DNA of 64,000 nucleotides, taken from Euptelea pleiosperma. Its lineage: Eukaryota > Streptophyta > Magnoliopsida > Ranunculales > Eupteleaceae. Where the stretch lies: contig CM068553.1 of the NCBI GenBank assembly GCA_035048495.1, positions 26,312,978 to 26,376,977 on the forward strand, in the 5' to 3' direction. The notes below the pieces were generated by a model. The model saw nothing but the letters and a program-made list of their open reading frames with translations. It made no database searches and was not told the DNA's origin. Shown one piece after another: positions 47,941 through 60,180 of this stretch. Position 1 is the first letter of the stretch; each line of letters begins with the position of its first letter. The position numbers were made by a program, and so were the translations under genes.

Positions 47941-49007
47941 TGTAGGTACCATCTTTTCCTGCCAGTGATATCATTACATGTGTTACAAGTACAACACGTA
48001 TGATATTCGAATGATCGATAGTTGGCCTCTCTTAGCATGCACAAATAAATGCGCCGCAGAAGGTAGAGGCAACTCTCCACCTTATTCATACACACGTCAT
48101 TCATAAGCAAGAGACGCCACATGTCAGATAGGACATTCGAAGACTGCAGCTCAGAACAGGTAAATAACAGAGAACATTGGAGGAGTAATAAAGTTGTCGG
48201 TAAAGTATTCAAGCTTTTCCAACAAGTCATTTAATGGTCCACTTGACGGGATCTACGTTCAACTCATCCCAACAAGATCAACGGCCTGCTTGACGGGAAT
48301 AATATTTATCTCATCCTAACAAAGTCAAGCAGTACACTTGACGGGAATGACATTCAAATGCATCCCAATAAGGTCAACGGCCCACTTGATGGAAATGACC
48401 TTCTATCCATCCCGACAAGTATACATAATTTTACAAACGAGATAAGTATTCTAAACTATAATCCAGTTAATTACGTACTTATCTATTATATGATTTCCAC
48501 GTGGTGGTTAGCTTAACTATTACGCAACTCCCACGTTCTTCCATTCAAATATCTACCACGAAGAATGCCACCTCAGTCATTTCAGATATAACTGAATATG
48601 GGAAGTTAGAATCTAATAAAGAGAGACAGTTTCATAACAGAATCTCTTCAAATCGGATCTAACTAATGAGAAGTGGACACATAGAAGGTGAGTCACGCTA
48701 GTTCTGGGGGTATAAATACACGACACTCAGAACTGAGAAGGGGATCTTGCTTTTCCAGATCCAGATAGTCTAAACTCTGAATCACCTTTTCTATACTTCA
48801 TAAAACCTGTTAGTACACCTCATATTGACTTGAGCGTTGGAGTGTTGTCAACAGGTGCGACCACATTTCATCCGGAAATTATCCTATCATTCGCAACAAC
48901 GAAAAGAGTTATGTCCTGAAGCATCTGAGTCATCAGATCATCATTGAGATATGAATCATCTGACCTCGAAGATTGTGCGGGATAGATCAGATATTTTTCC
49001 CCCCACA
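47941..49007 (+). repeat. 3' LTR of the Tat element
   Basis: 1067 bp, TGTAGGTACC to CCCCCCACA, followed by the duplication TGAGT. TATA box TATAAATA at 48711-48718. It carries four units of a roughly 49-bp repeat (ACTTGACGGGAATGAC ... CATCCCAACAAGGTCAACGG) at 48240-48420; the 5' LTR has six. Confidence 0.88.
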
Positions 49008-49012
49008 TGAGT

Positions 49013-49603
49013 GATTATGCTGATTTTTAGACTTGATGAAGTTAGAATATTTCAGTGCTGGGATATGGGTTTTGACCATGTATTGTCCATGGGAATATAT
49101 GAGCTTTAATTGAGTTGAGAGCTTTAATGCATAACCATGGCTTTTTGGCATGCGTTAGAAATGAAGGAAAGGAGTACTAGGGGAAGATGTAGACACACAG
49201 TCTCCCATGTGGACGTTCTAACTACTTTGAAGATTATTAGTTATGGGAAGGGTGAAATGGAGAGGAAGATAACAAATCGTTATTGATTTTGGATGTGAGT
49301 GGAGCTTAAGTCGTGTGACATGGAGCTTATTTTGGTCCTTGAATGAATTGACGTCATGAGATCCAAAACTCATGTTTCCCTTCACACGTGTACAGGGAAC
49401 CGGCAAGCAAACACCATTCATTGAGTCCTACCTAGCAAATGTCATCCAACTAGATTTTGAATTTATTTTCCAAATTTTTGCTCTCTATTTGAAACCTCTT
49501 TTCAAATAATCTATTATGTTCTAGACGTAAACTAGATTCTTTAATCGAATCATCTTAGAATGATGTATTTTATTGATTCAAGTACAATGTTTTGATGACT
49601 CAC
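49013..49603. other. Original 3' flank of the Tat element, inverted
   Basis: Non-element sequence between the TGAGT duplication and the right inversion breakpoint. It was carried along in the inverted segment. No gene seen. Confidence 0.6.
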
Positions 49604-50766
49604 CATTGAACATCTTGTTTCTACTCCAATAAGAGTCTTACTGGTAAAATATACTGGCCGTTCTTCTCGGTCGAGCTCACGGAAGAGGACGGCACTGATA
49701 GATTCATCAGTTGTAGCCAGATAAAGACCCAGAGCTTCTCCTTAGTTGGGTTTGGAAAGGATTGGAGGTTCTGAGAGCTATTGTTTAAGCTTTTGGAAGG
49801 CTTCATCCCACTCCTCGGTCCAATCAAACCTTCTATTTTTCTTTAAGAGCTTGAATAGGGGTACGCACCAGTCTGATGACCTCTCTATGAAGCGATTTAA
49901 TGCAATTATTCTCCCGGCCAACTTTTGGACTTCCTTCATGTTCTTTGGTGAAGGCATTTCCATTAAGGCCCTGACCTACTCGGGATTAACCTCGATACCT
50001 CGTCTTGTAATGATGTATCCTAAGAACTTCCCCGATGTTACTCCGAAGACGCATTTGGCAGGGTTCAACTTCATCTGATACTCCCATAGACGATCGAAAG
50101 TTTTTTCGAGATCTCCCAGATGAAGATCTCGGGATCATGTTTTCACAACCATATCGTCTATGTAGACCTCCATTGTTATACCAGTCATGTCATGGAACAT
50201 CCTGTTGACCAGACATTGATAGGTTGCTCATGCATTCTTGAGGCCGAAAGGCATCACTTTGTAGCAGAAGACCCCCTATCAGTCGTGAAGGCCGTCAACT
50301 CTTGATCTGGCTCATACAAGGGAATTTGGTTGTACCCCGAATATCCATCCATGAATGACCAAATTTCATATCCCGAGGTGGCGTCAACCAGTTGATTAAT
50401 TCTCAACAAAGGATATGGATCCTTAGGACAGGCCTTGTTCAAATGGGTGAAGTTTATACACACCCTGATCTTCCCATTCTTCTCTTATACAGCCACTATG
50501 TTGGCTAACCATTGAGCATTACTGACTTCTCGGATGAAGCCGGCTGCTAAGAGTTTGTCGATCTCATCTTGGACAGCCTTTTATTTTTCGGTAGCAATTC
50601 TCCAAGGTCGTTGTTTCACAAGTAAATATTTATTATATACCTTTAACTGATGACAAGAGATGTCGGGAGGAATACCTGGCATATCACTGAATGACCATGC
50701 GAAGGCGTCCATGTAAAATTTCAATAAATCAGTGTAGAATTTCTTCTCTTCAATGGATAGACCGAC
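49604..50766 (-). pseudogene. pol: Tat reverse transcriptase
   Basis: Minus-strand frames give the RT blocks in order: MCINFTHLNKACPKDPYPL and FMDGYSGYNQI (50463-50254), the active-site YIDDM (about 50150), EVQKLAGRIIALNRFIERS and FDWTEEWDEAFQKL (49963-49781), ending EERPVYFTSKTLIGVE-TRCSM at 49604, where the inversion cuts. The next residues of the family (IEKAAL) are at 40012 on the other strand. Stops and a frameshift mean it is inactive. Confidence 0.85.
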
Positions 50767-53759
50767 TGTAATACCCCGAGCTTTCAGCTAGGGGTATTAT
50801 GGTAATTTGACCCTCATAGAATAATTTTGGCAATTTGAACTTACTTTCATTCTTAGATATCACATGTGAAGTCATGTGTCAAGTTTGGTAGGATTCGGAC
50901 AACTTTGAAAAACTTGCTACTTTTGAAACTCACTTTTAAGGCTAATTTCCTGCTAAAAATAATGAACAATAATTTAGAGGAGATTTTTCTGGACACTAGA
51001 TGATATACTTGATCTAATAAGATAATAAAAATATTTTTGACCCCGGGCCTCAAAAACTTTTCAAATATAACCTACTTACCTTATCTTAGGGTTGGAAACC
51101 CATCTCTCGAATTTTGGGTCATTCTGAAGTCATCTTGACACTTTTCCGGGACTTTGAGTATTTTTGTGAATTTTGTGTACTTAAATTATTTCACGTGATT
51201 TATGTGTGTGTGACATGTGTCAATACCTTGTTGTATGAACTTTTAAATTTTATAATATAGTTTATTTGAATTAATACATGATTGTTGTATATTATTATGT
51301 TATAATATATAGTATTGGACCCACATGTATTATATATATTAAATCATCACCTTTTTATGGAATATGTCATAATTATAATTAATGAGTATTTAAATTGTTA
51401 ATATAAGTAATTGCATAAATTATTGAGCTATAATTGTGGGATAGGCCCGTAGAGCTAATTTAGAGGCCTTTTGGACTTAAGAATAACCTTAAATGAGGCA
51501 CAATGAATACATATGAGTCTTGTGCCCATTTTTTATCCCATAAGTAACTTAAAATGAGCTTTTGAGGGTTGAGAAAGTCACCCCTTTGAGAGTTACAAAT
51601 TTCACCTAGAATAGAAACCCTAAAGATTACTTCCTAAACCTATTTAAGAAAACCTTAAGGCTTGGGAGCTTTCACAAACCCTAAACCACTATCCCTTATT
51701 TCTCAAAAAAAAATCTCTCATTCTCTTCCCTCTTCCTCCATTGAAGCACCTCCATTAAACCTCCATTAAAGAACCTTTTCAAGCTTTAGATTACCCTCAT
51801 CCCACCATAAAAAAAGAGATCAAAACCTAGCATTCAAACCCTCTCATCGACCTCTTCAACATAGTTGGGAATCAATGGCATTGAAGAACTCAAAGAAAAT
51901 GTGGAGCTCCCCTTACACCATTATTTTAAGCTTCACAATACGAATATACTGTCTATTTAAGATGTAGGTAACCTCTACCGTGCGTATCTTCTTTAACATA
52001 TTTTGTTTTCTCTAAGCATGTTCATTATGGGTAGGAAGTGGTTGAATTGTTGTTTTGAATTACTCACGTGTGCTTCTATTTCTTTTTATCTGAATATTAT
52101 ATTGTTCTTTCCTTGCAACCCCCTTCTTGTATATTATCTTTGATTTGGAGGGAAGGATATGGGTGAAAACGTGCCGTGACCATGCACTAATGGAAACTAT
52201 GGATAGTTCTCATTAGTGGATCGATCATGAGAACACCTCTAGGTGAAAATGTTTTTAGCCCTAACCCTTCTCTTGTTATAGTTATTTTGACATTGATTTA
52301 CACTACGCTTATCATGTTCATTATATGAGAGGAAGTTTATTATTTTTGTCGTTAAGCAAGAAGGGCTAGAAAATCCTAAGGTGAAAGACCCCAAACAATT
52401 CTGCAGATGAGCCATAAGGCTGCTCTCAGTGAGGAAAGGAGATGGAGACCCATTAGTGGTTGAGTTATTGGGATGGGATGTCATCGCATTTTGCATACCT
52501 TGTAAACTATTCATTGTATATTGATTATTATGTCTTGCTCATTACATGCTCTATTCTATTCTTGCTTTCTATGATTATGCTTAGTTAACTTTATATGTGG
52601 ATAAAGAGTATTATGAGGTTACCCGTTGCACTACTGAGTCCGTTGGATTCACGGTGTTTTGTGACACCGCACAAACAAGTTGGGCTTTAACCCGACGGAT
52701 GACTCTTCGTGGGAAGTACTCGACGACGAGGTGTATGAGGATGGTAATCATGGCGAGCTTTTGGAGGCATCGAAGGAGTTTTAGTCCTTTAAACTCTTTA
52801 TTAACAAAAACTAGTTATCTTTGATTTTGATTTTTGGGCTTGTTTTGGCCTATCTTTGGGAACTTGTCCCTTTTATCCTATGGATGATGCTTGGTTATTT
52901 TATTCGATAAACATAATGATTTGGCATTAAATTATTTATAAGATGATAGCAGATTAGTGGTTAATAATGGAAAATCGACCCTTAATGAACCTAAACTGAG
53001 TTTTGGACTCGAGAGACTAAAAGCACTAGAAATACTATATAAGATAGAACTATAATTTCTAAACTGTAACATATTTTTGGTAAGGTAACTAATATAATTT
53101 GTAAATATCATAGAAGGACTTTTCGAAGGTCTATCAGTTAGCTTTATAATGATATAAACTGTTTTCACAGATTCTTTTTGTACAGAAAGTTATAGCCAAA
53201 ATACTAACTATGGTACAAATCAGTCTATTCTGAACCTGAGCCAAACAGACCTATTTTCGACCCTTTATATGGCATATTTGAGCTTTGACCTCAATACGCG
53301 AGTTATAGCCAACTCAGAGAGCTATCCAATGGGCATTGGAACAGCCAAATTGGACATCGAACGAAGAAATGATGGCTATTTTACTGCAGTGCTGTCCGGG
53401 TGCACTATAAGGATGGGAAAAATTGGAAGAAAATTTATTTTCTCCGTTTGACCTAATTTTTGGTTTGAGACTTCCTCACATATAGTGGGTTAATGCTATA
53501 TAATTTAAAATTAAAAAATAATTAATTTAGTATTTTTCTCATAATTTATTCTATAATTCTTTGTAGGGTCTAATTATTGAAATCTGTTTAATCACTTAGT
53601 GAATTGTGGATTTGATGACTTGTTTGAGGATGGATCTTAGTAGTTTAGAGTCATACTTGAACCATTAGGATGCATTCATAGATCACCTCTAGGTTCGGGT
53701 ATGAGGTTGATCCATGGATTTTTGGGTCGGATCTGGATACCCGAATTTGGGGCGTGACA
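50767..53759 (+). mobile_element. Solo LTR of a Del/Tekay-like Ty3 element
   Basis: 2993 bp, starting TGTAATACCCCGAGC and ending GGGGCGTGACA, both typical of Del/Tekay chromovirus LTRs. Perfect duplications CCGAC at 50762-50766 and 53760-53764. It splits the Tat pol between protease and reverse transcriptase. It shares sequence blocks with the inverted LTR pair at 3625-9132. No internal region. Confidence 0.9.
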
Positions 53760-53764
53760 CCGAC

Positions 53765-54550
53765 CCCGATAAAAGTATATTTTAGATCTTCTTCGGTTTC
53801 GAGGTTGATTTGATCGGTTTCCTCTATTATGAGAATATTGCTAGCTTTAGAATGCATCTTGCCATTTTCCCGGCTTGGCGCAGTCTGTTCCAGACTTGTC
53901 GGGATGCGCTCTAGTTGCTATTGTTCAACAACCACTGATGAAGTTCATTCTCCATGCGGACCCTCATGACCAAGAGAACTTTTAAGTCGGAGGGCAGTGA
54001 CGTAACATCTTTTTAAAACGACTTGGTCTCCTTTTAATTCTATTATCCCGTGATCAGTAGAGAAACGGAACAGTTAGTGATATGTTGATGGTACGCCCTT
54101 GACTTCATGTATCCATCCCTGCCCTAGAATATCATTATAGGGGGATGGAGTATCTAGAACCAAGAATTCTACAATAGACGTGATTGATCTCGTCTTAACT
54201 GGCAGAACTATATACCTTTCCGAGAGCATACTCCTTTTGGACTAGATTTGATGGGTTAAAACCCATCCTTTTGTAAGCTTCCAAGAACAAAATCTCGGCT
54301 GAGCTACCGGGATCTATTAATAGATGCTTCACATCATAATTGCCTACTGGCAAGGTGAGCACCAATGCATTTGAATGCGGGTGATCTACTCCGATGATAT
54401 CTTTATCGGAGAAGAAAATAGCTGCATATGTGCTCTCCATCATCTCTACGGAATCCATCAATCTTGGACCCATAGACAGATGTAGGACCTCATTCGGGTG
54501 CTCCACCTTCCTAATTTTGATCATTTCTTGTTTCACCGTCTCTCCACGGG
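53765..54550 (-). pseudogene. pol: Tat aspartic protease region
   Basis: Frame 54536-54195 reads DHPHSNALVLTLPVGNYDV then LLIDPGSSAEILFLEAYKRM. The family's D-x-G-S catalytic motif is present as DPGSS. The frame is interrupted downstream, before the solo LTR at 53759. Confidence 0.8.
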
Positions 54551-54559
54551 AGAGCTGTC

Positions 54560-56224
54560 ATCCTCCGCCATGGATAACGTCAATAATCAACCCGCGTTCT
54601 TACTGTTTAATGCGGGTGTTGTCTCTCTTGTGGATCTCGGCTTACCGCTCCATTCGTGCGAGCGATATACTGCTGCAAATAGCCCTGGTTGATCAAATCC
54701 TCAAGCTTGTGTCTCAACGCCCAGCATTTGTCGGTTATGTGCCCTGCTTCTTGGTGGAAGGCACATAACTTCATTTTATCTCAATCTCCCTTCAAGTCTA
54801 GCTTTATCGGGCTGGAAAATTGGAGATATTTCTCGTTCTTAATCAGATCAAGGATATGACTATGCGTTTTGTTCAACGCTGTAAATATCATCTTCTTCCG
54901 GCGAGGATACCGATCTGAGCCTCCCTACTTCTCAGTTTCCTTCTCGGGATTCCCTGTTGGTGTTGCATCAATGGCAACCTTCTGTTTTCCCTTGGATGAT
55001 TTGCTGGGTCCGGCAGCCTTCTTTACTTTATGCAAATATCATCTTCTTCCGGCGAGGATACCGATCTGAGCCTCCCGATTTCTCGGTTTCCTTCTCGGGA
55101 TTCCCTGTTGGTGTTGCATCAATGGCAACCTTCTGTTTTCCCTTGGATGATTTGCTGGGTCCGGCAGCCTTCTTTACTTCATGCATAGATATGGTCAACC
55201 CTTGACCATGTTGGAGTGTGTCATCTTCCAGTTTAGAGTACTTTTCTACTCGAAAAAACAAGGCCTCCATACCGACCGACCTATTTTTGGTCAAGGATAA
55301 ATAAAATTCAAAACCCGTAGGCAGTGCTTTTCGAAAAGCTGTGACGGCGTGTTTATCGTCGCAATCTTCCACCATGGTCATCAGAGTACGAAATCTTTTG
55401 GTGAAATCTCGTAGTATCTCCTTCTGACCACAGCGTATATTGAACAATACATCGACGTCATTTTTGTGCAATCGGTTGCATGAATATCGAGTGATGAAGA
55501 GGGTGCTCAATTCGGTGAAGTCAGAAATAGTCCAAGGAGCTATCTGATTGAACCAAATGAGTGCATCATCACTCAAAGTAGATGGGAACATTCGACAGAA
55601 GAGCACGATGTAGAACTCCCACATCATCATCGCTTTCCGAAAGTGAAGAACATGGTTCACGGGGTCTAAGGTTTCCGTGAAGATTGAAAATTTTGGATAG
55701 GAAAAAGATTTGGGAGCACGATACTCTTGTATCTCTTCAGTGAAGGGAGAATCTCGCGGAGCCCGTGTCGCCATTGCCATCATCTTATCCGCCAATGTTT
55801 CTTTTCTTCCCCTCATTTCAGCTACAAGATTGGCGATCTGCCTTCTGGTTTCTGGCTGAATATGATCCGAGCTTCGTTGATAGGAAGACTAGACTTTGTG
55901 ACGCTTCTCTGGTGGTGGGATGTGAGAATCCCCGCGTCTGCTCCTTGGATTCCGCAGATCAAATTTTTCCAAACCAGACTTATCCGTTCGGAAGTGTAAT
56001 TTCTGACAGTGGCTAACCCCGACATTCTCGGAGACATGGCCACCTGCATGTTGAGCTATCATCCATTGTTTCAGCTCCTCATTCTCTTCTCGCAACTAGG
56101 TGATGATTTTCTGCTGGCTGTCGAGTTCTTTAGCCCTTTTGCTCTCCGTGATAGTATCTCTGAGGTCATTGGGAGGATTCCTCTCTCTTCCGCTCCTGAG
56201 ATCGGTTTGCCTTGTATCCACCAT
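54560..56224 (-). pseudogene. gag: Tat gag
   Basis: The start is the ATG at 56224 (MVDTRQTDLRSGRER). There is one stop near 56095, a coiled-coil piece (LREENEELKQW), then the retrotransposon gag domain in 55816-55200 (DALIWFNQIAPWTISDFTEL, LFITRYSCNRLHKNDVDVLF). A C-terminal zinc-knuckle-like CAFHQEAGHITDKC lies at about 54775-54720. A 151-bp tandem duplication (54883-55033 and 55034-55184) near the end of the domain shifts the frame, as 151 is not a multiple of three. Confidence 0.85.
54883..55184. repeat. 151-bp tandem duplication in gag
   Basis: The two units differ at only a few bases (for example CTACTTCTCAG against CGATTTCTCGG), so the duplication is younger than most damage in this element or was made homogeneous. 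Confidence 0.85.
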
Positions 56225-56267
56225 GATTTGAATCGAATCTCTCTTAGAATGGAAAATCTCTAATCGG

Positions 56268-56285
56268 TTCCCACAAACGGCGCCA
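56268..56285 (-). promoter_or_regulatory. Primer-binding site of the Tat element
   Basis: TGGCGCCGTTTGTGGGAA on the minus strand, five bases inside the 5' LTR end. This type of site is usual for Tat-lineage elements. Confidence 0.8.
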
Positions 56286-56290
56286 AAAGA

Positions 56291-57439
56291 TGTGGGGGAA
56301 AAATATCTGATCTATTCAACACAATCTTCGAGGTCAGACGATTCGTATCTCGATGATGATCTGACGACTCATATGCTTTAGGATAGAACTCCTTTCTTTA
56401 TTACGAATAATAGGATAATCTCCGGATGAAATGTGGTCGTACCTGTTGACAACACTCAAGTCAATATGAGGTGTACTAACAGGTTTTATGAAGTATAGAA
56501 AAGATGATTCAGAGTTTAGACTATCTGGATCTGGAAAAGCAAGATCCCCTTCTCAGTTCTGAGTGTCATGTATTTATAACCTCAGAACTAGCATGACTCA
56601 TCTTCTATGTGTCCACTTCTTGTTAGTTAGATCCGATCTAAAGAGATTCTGTTATGAAACTGTCTCTCTTCATTAGATCCTAATTTCTCATATTCAATTA
56701 TATCTGAAACGACTGAGGTGGCATTCCACGTGGTAGATATTTGAATGGGAGAACGTGGGAGTTGCGTAATAGTTAACTAACCAACATGTGGCAATCATAT
56801 AATTAATAAGTAAGCAATTAACTGGATTGTAGTTTAGAATACTTATCTCGTTTGTAGAATTATGTGTACTTGTCAGGATGGATAAAAGGTCATTCCCGTC
56901 AAGTAGGCCGTTGACCTTATCGGGATGCGTTTGAATGTCATTCCTGTCAAGTGTGCTGCTTGACTTTGTAAGGATGAGATAAATATTATTCCCATCAAAT
57001 AGGCCATTGACCTTGTCGAAACGAGTTGAATGTCATTTCCGTTATGTCGTTCAGCTTGTCGGGATGAGTTGAATGTTAATCCCATCAAGCATGTCATTGA
57101 TCTTGTTGGGATGAGTTGAACGTAGATCCCGTAAAGTGGACCATTAAATGACTTGTTGGAAAAGCTTGAATGCTTTGCCGACAATATTATTACTCTTCCA
57201 ATGTTCTCCATTATTTACTTGTTCCGAGCTGCGGTTTCTTCGGATGTCTTATCTGACACGTGGCATCTCATGCTTATGGATGACGTGTGTATGAATAAGG
57301 TGGAGAGTTGCCTCTACCTTCTGTAGCGCATTTATTTGCACATGCTAGGAGACGCTAGCTGTCGATCATTCGAATATCATATGTGCTGTACTTGTAACAC
57401 TTGTAATGATTTCACTGGCTAGAAAAGATGGTACCCACA
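56291..57439 (-). repeat. 5' LTR of the Tat element
   Basis: 1149 bp, TGTGGGTACC at 57439 to TTTTTCCCCCACA at 56291. TATA box at 56578-56571. Six units of the 49-bp repeat at about 57132-56880. The outer flank is ACTCA (57440-57444). Confidence 0.88.
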
Positions 57440-57444
57440 ACTCA

Positions 57445-57824
57445 CCTATGCATCCAAATGATCATCATTCCAAGGAGTCATCTAAACCGTTAATTGATTT
57501 TGTATCTTGTGTTTGATAGTTTGGCATCATCTTTAATGCATTTGATCTCCAAAACTATGTCATGTAGCAACATGTTGAGTAACAAAGCATTTGTTATTGA
57601 ACACTTAAGGTGGACCAAATGATTCATTTTTGGTAGTTTATGTTTAGTCATATATCTTTTTTTTGCGGCCCCTTGACATGTTGTCATCTCCATGAAGATT
57701 GGATTAGTCTTATGGACCAGATTATGGCAAATTGAAGGAAACTTCATGGATTCTCAAGCTACACAACATCAGAGATAAATGAAGGGATGAGAAACATCAT
57801 CCACTTGGTCCCTTCTTTGATAGA
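57445..57824. other. Unassigned spacer
   Basis: AT-rich host sequence between the Tat element and the next LTR. No gene seen. Confidence 0.5.
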
Positions 57825-60180
57825 TGATATTCGCTCAAAAGAACTTATTTTAAGCCATTATCCTTATAGCGATGTCGCATTCTCCTACGTAAAACTTGTC
57901 TTTTCATCGATTTTTTCACGTAAGAGTTTCTTCCATTGCGTAGAATGCATTCTTTAAATGAAAATCAACTATTTGCATGAAATATACACATTTCGGATAG
58001 TCCAGTATCAAGATGTTTTAGTTGAATCTCATTACGCGCATTTTCATTTGTAGGAGACCCTATCGGGCGATTCTAAAGGACTGGTGGGACCATGATCAAC
58101 CACATAAGACTTCTATCAAAGCTTAAAGAGCTAGTAGGCTAGGATAAGAAGATAGAAGCCATGTACGGCCAAAGCCAGTGGATCGTAAAGCTGGAACAAG
58201 GACTAAGAGAGAGAAGAATAGCTGAAGACCAAAAGACGGACTAAGGTGTTAAAAGCCACACCAATTGACATCAAAAGATTAGTTTGACTAATTGGTGGAG
58301 CGGAAATGAGAGAATAATGAAGACCAGGGTTCAAGACCCTCCAATGCTTTTATTTTTGTATTTTTCTCTCACCTCTCTCCTATTTCTCGCTCTATCTATC
58401 TTTACCCATGACCCATGCCCATGGCCCATGACCATGATCCATAACCTTAGTCCGTAGCCCACTGACTCAAGCCCACATCTCATCTGAGCTATCAACTGTG
58501 CCAAAAGCCCATAGCCATTTCCCATGAGAAAACTCTATCTTGATGCCACCTCACGGTCCCTAGTCATTACTTTTCTCTCCCACACGTGATAAAATTGTGG
58601 GAAGGTTATTCTCATCAAGGGAGAGAATCATTCCTTGATTCTCTTTACTCACGAGTTCAAAACGGAGAATTCTTCTCTCCTTCATCCGTGGACCCCACTA
58701 CTTCTCCCAAGAGATAAACATCAAGGGAGAGATCTAACGATCTCCCCTTATGAAGGAACAAACATTATATTATAAAAGGGAACGACTCCTTCTCTAAAGT
58801 TGGTTCCCTCCTCCTTGACTTATCTCAACCCCTCTCTTCTCTCTCTTGCTCTACCATTATCTTCCCTTTCTAACTAAAAAGCTTCCAGCGTGACAGGCTA
58901 GGAGCACGTCATACAAATCAACTCCTCACTATTAATTCTGGCGAGAAGCTCGTCGGAATTGCTCAAAGCCACACCACCCATTTTCTTCTTCTTCTTCTTC
59001 TTCTTCTTCTTCTTCTTCTTCTTCTTCTTCTTCTTCTTCCAGTCTTGTTGTTGCTGGTACAATGGGCGAACCAGCAAGCTGTCACCCCCATTATGCGCCG
59101 CCCCTTGCACCACCGCTACCCCAACAAGCATCTCCATTAAAATCGGTGAGCCTCTTCCTAGTTTTCATCACCGCTTGCCTCCGCTTGCTGCCACGTCTCC
59201 TGCAGCAACCAACGCCTCCTTCCCTGTCTACAACACCACCCCATCTCTTCCAATGCCTTCACCACCTACCACTGCTCTTTACTCCGGTCGCCTACTCCGG
59301 CAACCTCCATAACCTGTAACGCGCACAGGTAGGTGTTGCACTTTCAACCACCGTTTCCAGCATAGGGAGGTAATCTTACGGATCCCTTAGCCATCCACGC
59401 TACTACGTACCACTAGTAGCCTTCCAGAACGTGATATTCATGGGCATGTCTTGAGCAAAAATAGACTGCAAATTCCTTATCATCATTGGATACCAAGCAT
59501 CTATCACCTCCATTCACGAACATGCACCACCAGTGCACACCGTGAAGGTTGACTTATAATGCCAATCATATTCTGGGTTGCTCTCCCCTCCGATCCATTT
59601 CAATAGTGAGGCCTACGTGGGTAAGTGCTTTCTTCTCTCTCTAAAAATTCACTTTTTCTCTCTCATTTTCCATTTCTCTCTCTAAATTCATCTTCTCTCT
59701 CTAACCTCTATTGCATTCATTTTCTCTCTCTACCTACCTCTCTCTCTAAGTGTTTCTCTCTCTAAATTCTCAATTCTAATTTTCTCTCTCTACTTTTCAA
59801 ACTTTGTAATCAATTTTGTTTTTAGTTTGGATTAATTCTCACATTTTATAAGGATTTTGATTACTTAATTTCATTTCATTTCATGCTATTTCAGTTATGT
59901 CATTTGATTTAGGAAATTTTATTTAATTGAAAATTCTCTATCTAAAAATCATATTTTAATCTCAATCAAACCACCATTCTAACCCTTCCATTATTTCTAA
60001 GCAGATTTTCGTTATTATTGTTTAAATATTTGCCCTAACCCCGAGTGCGGACGATATTCGACATGAGTCACTGTGCAAGTCTACTATTTTGCAGATTAAG
60101 TGAACCAATTCAGAGAAATTTACAAATATTATTGAGATCTAGGGTTTTCGATCCGACGACGCGGAAAAACCTTAATTTCT
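57825..60180 (+). repeat. 5' LTR, TGATATTCGC family, copy 2
   Basis: Starts TGATATTCGC and ends near CTTAATTTCT, about 2356 bp. It shows the same succession as copy 1: TTACGCGCATTTTC, GTTCAAGACCCT, a CT-rich block, then CCGAGTGCGGACGATATTCG. TATA box TATAAAAG at 58771. A TTC microsatellite spans about 58984-59040. Here the LTR is followed by an internal region, unlike copies 1 and 3. Confidence 0.8.

Larger units (their letters stand above)
40012..57439. mobile_element. Tat-lineage Ty3 retrotransposon split by an inversion
   Basis: 3' half on plus at 40012-49007: RNase H, integrase, 3' tandem repeats, antisense ORF, 3' LTR. 5' half on minus at 57439-49604: 5' LTR, primer site, gag, protease, reverse transcriptase. 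The two halves do not overlap and meet at the same codon of pol. The 3' LTR is followed by TGAGT (49008-49012); the 5' LTR is bordered by ACTCA (57440-57444), the same duplication on the other strand. One insertion in minus orientation, followed by inversion of 40012-49603, explains all of it. Two foreign solo LTRs (41306-43010, 50767-53759) sit inside. Confidence 0.88.

Noticed and set aside
56873..57211. 112-residue minus-strand frame with repeated IPTRSM-like words
   Set aside because: It is the translation of the 49-bp tandem repeats of the Tat 5' LTR.
49604..57439. Second, independent Tat element truncated in pol
   Set aside because: Matching TGAGT duplications and the exact codon continuity with the plus-strand half make a single inverted element the simpler reading.
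58898..59137. Poly-Lys/poly-Phe frames on either strand
   Set aside because: Translations of a TTC microsatellite inside an LTR.
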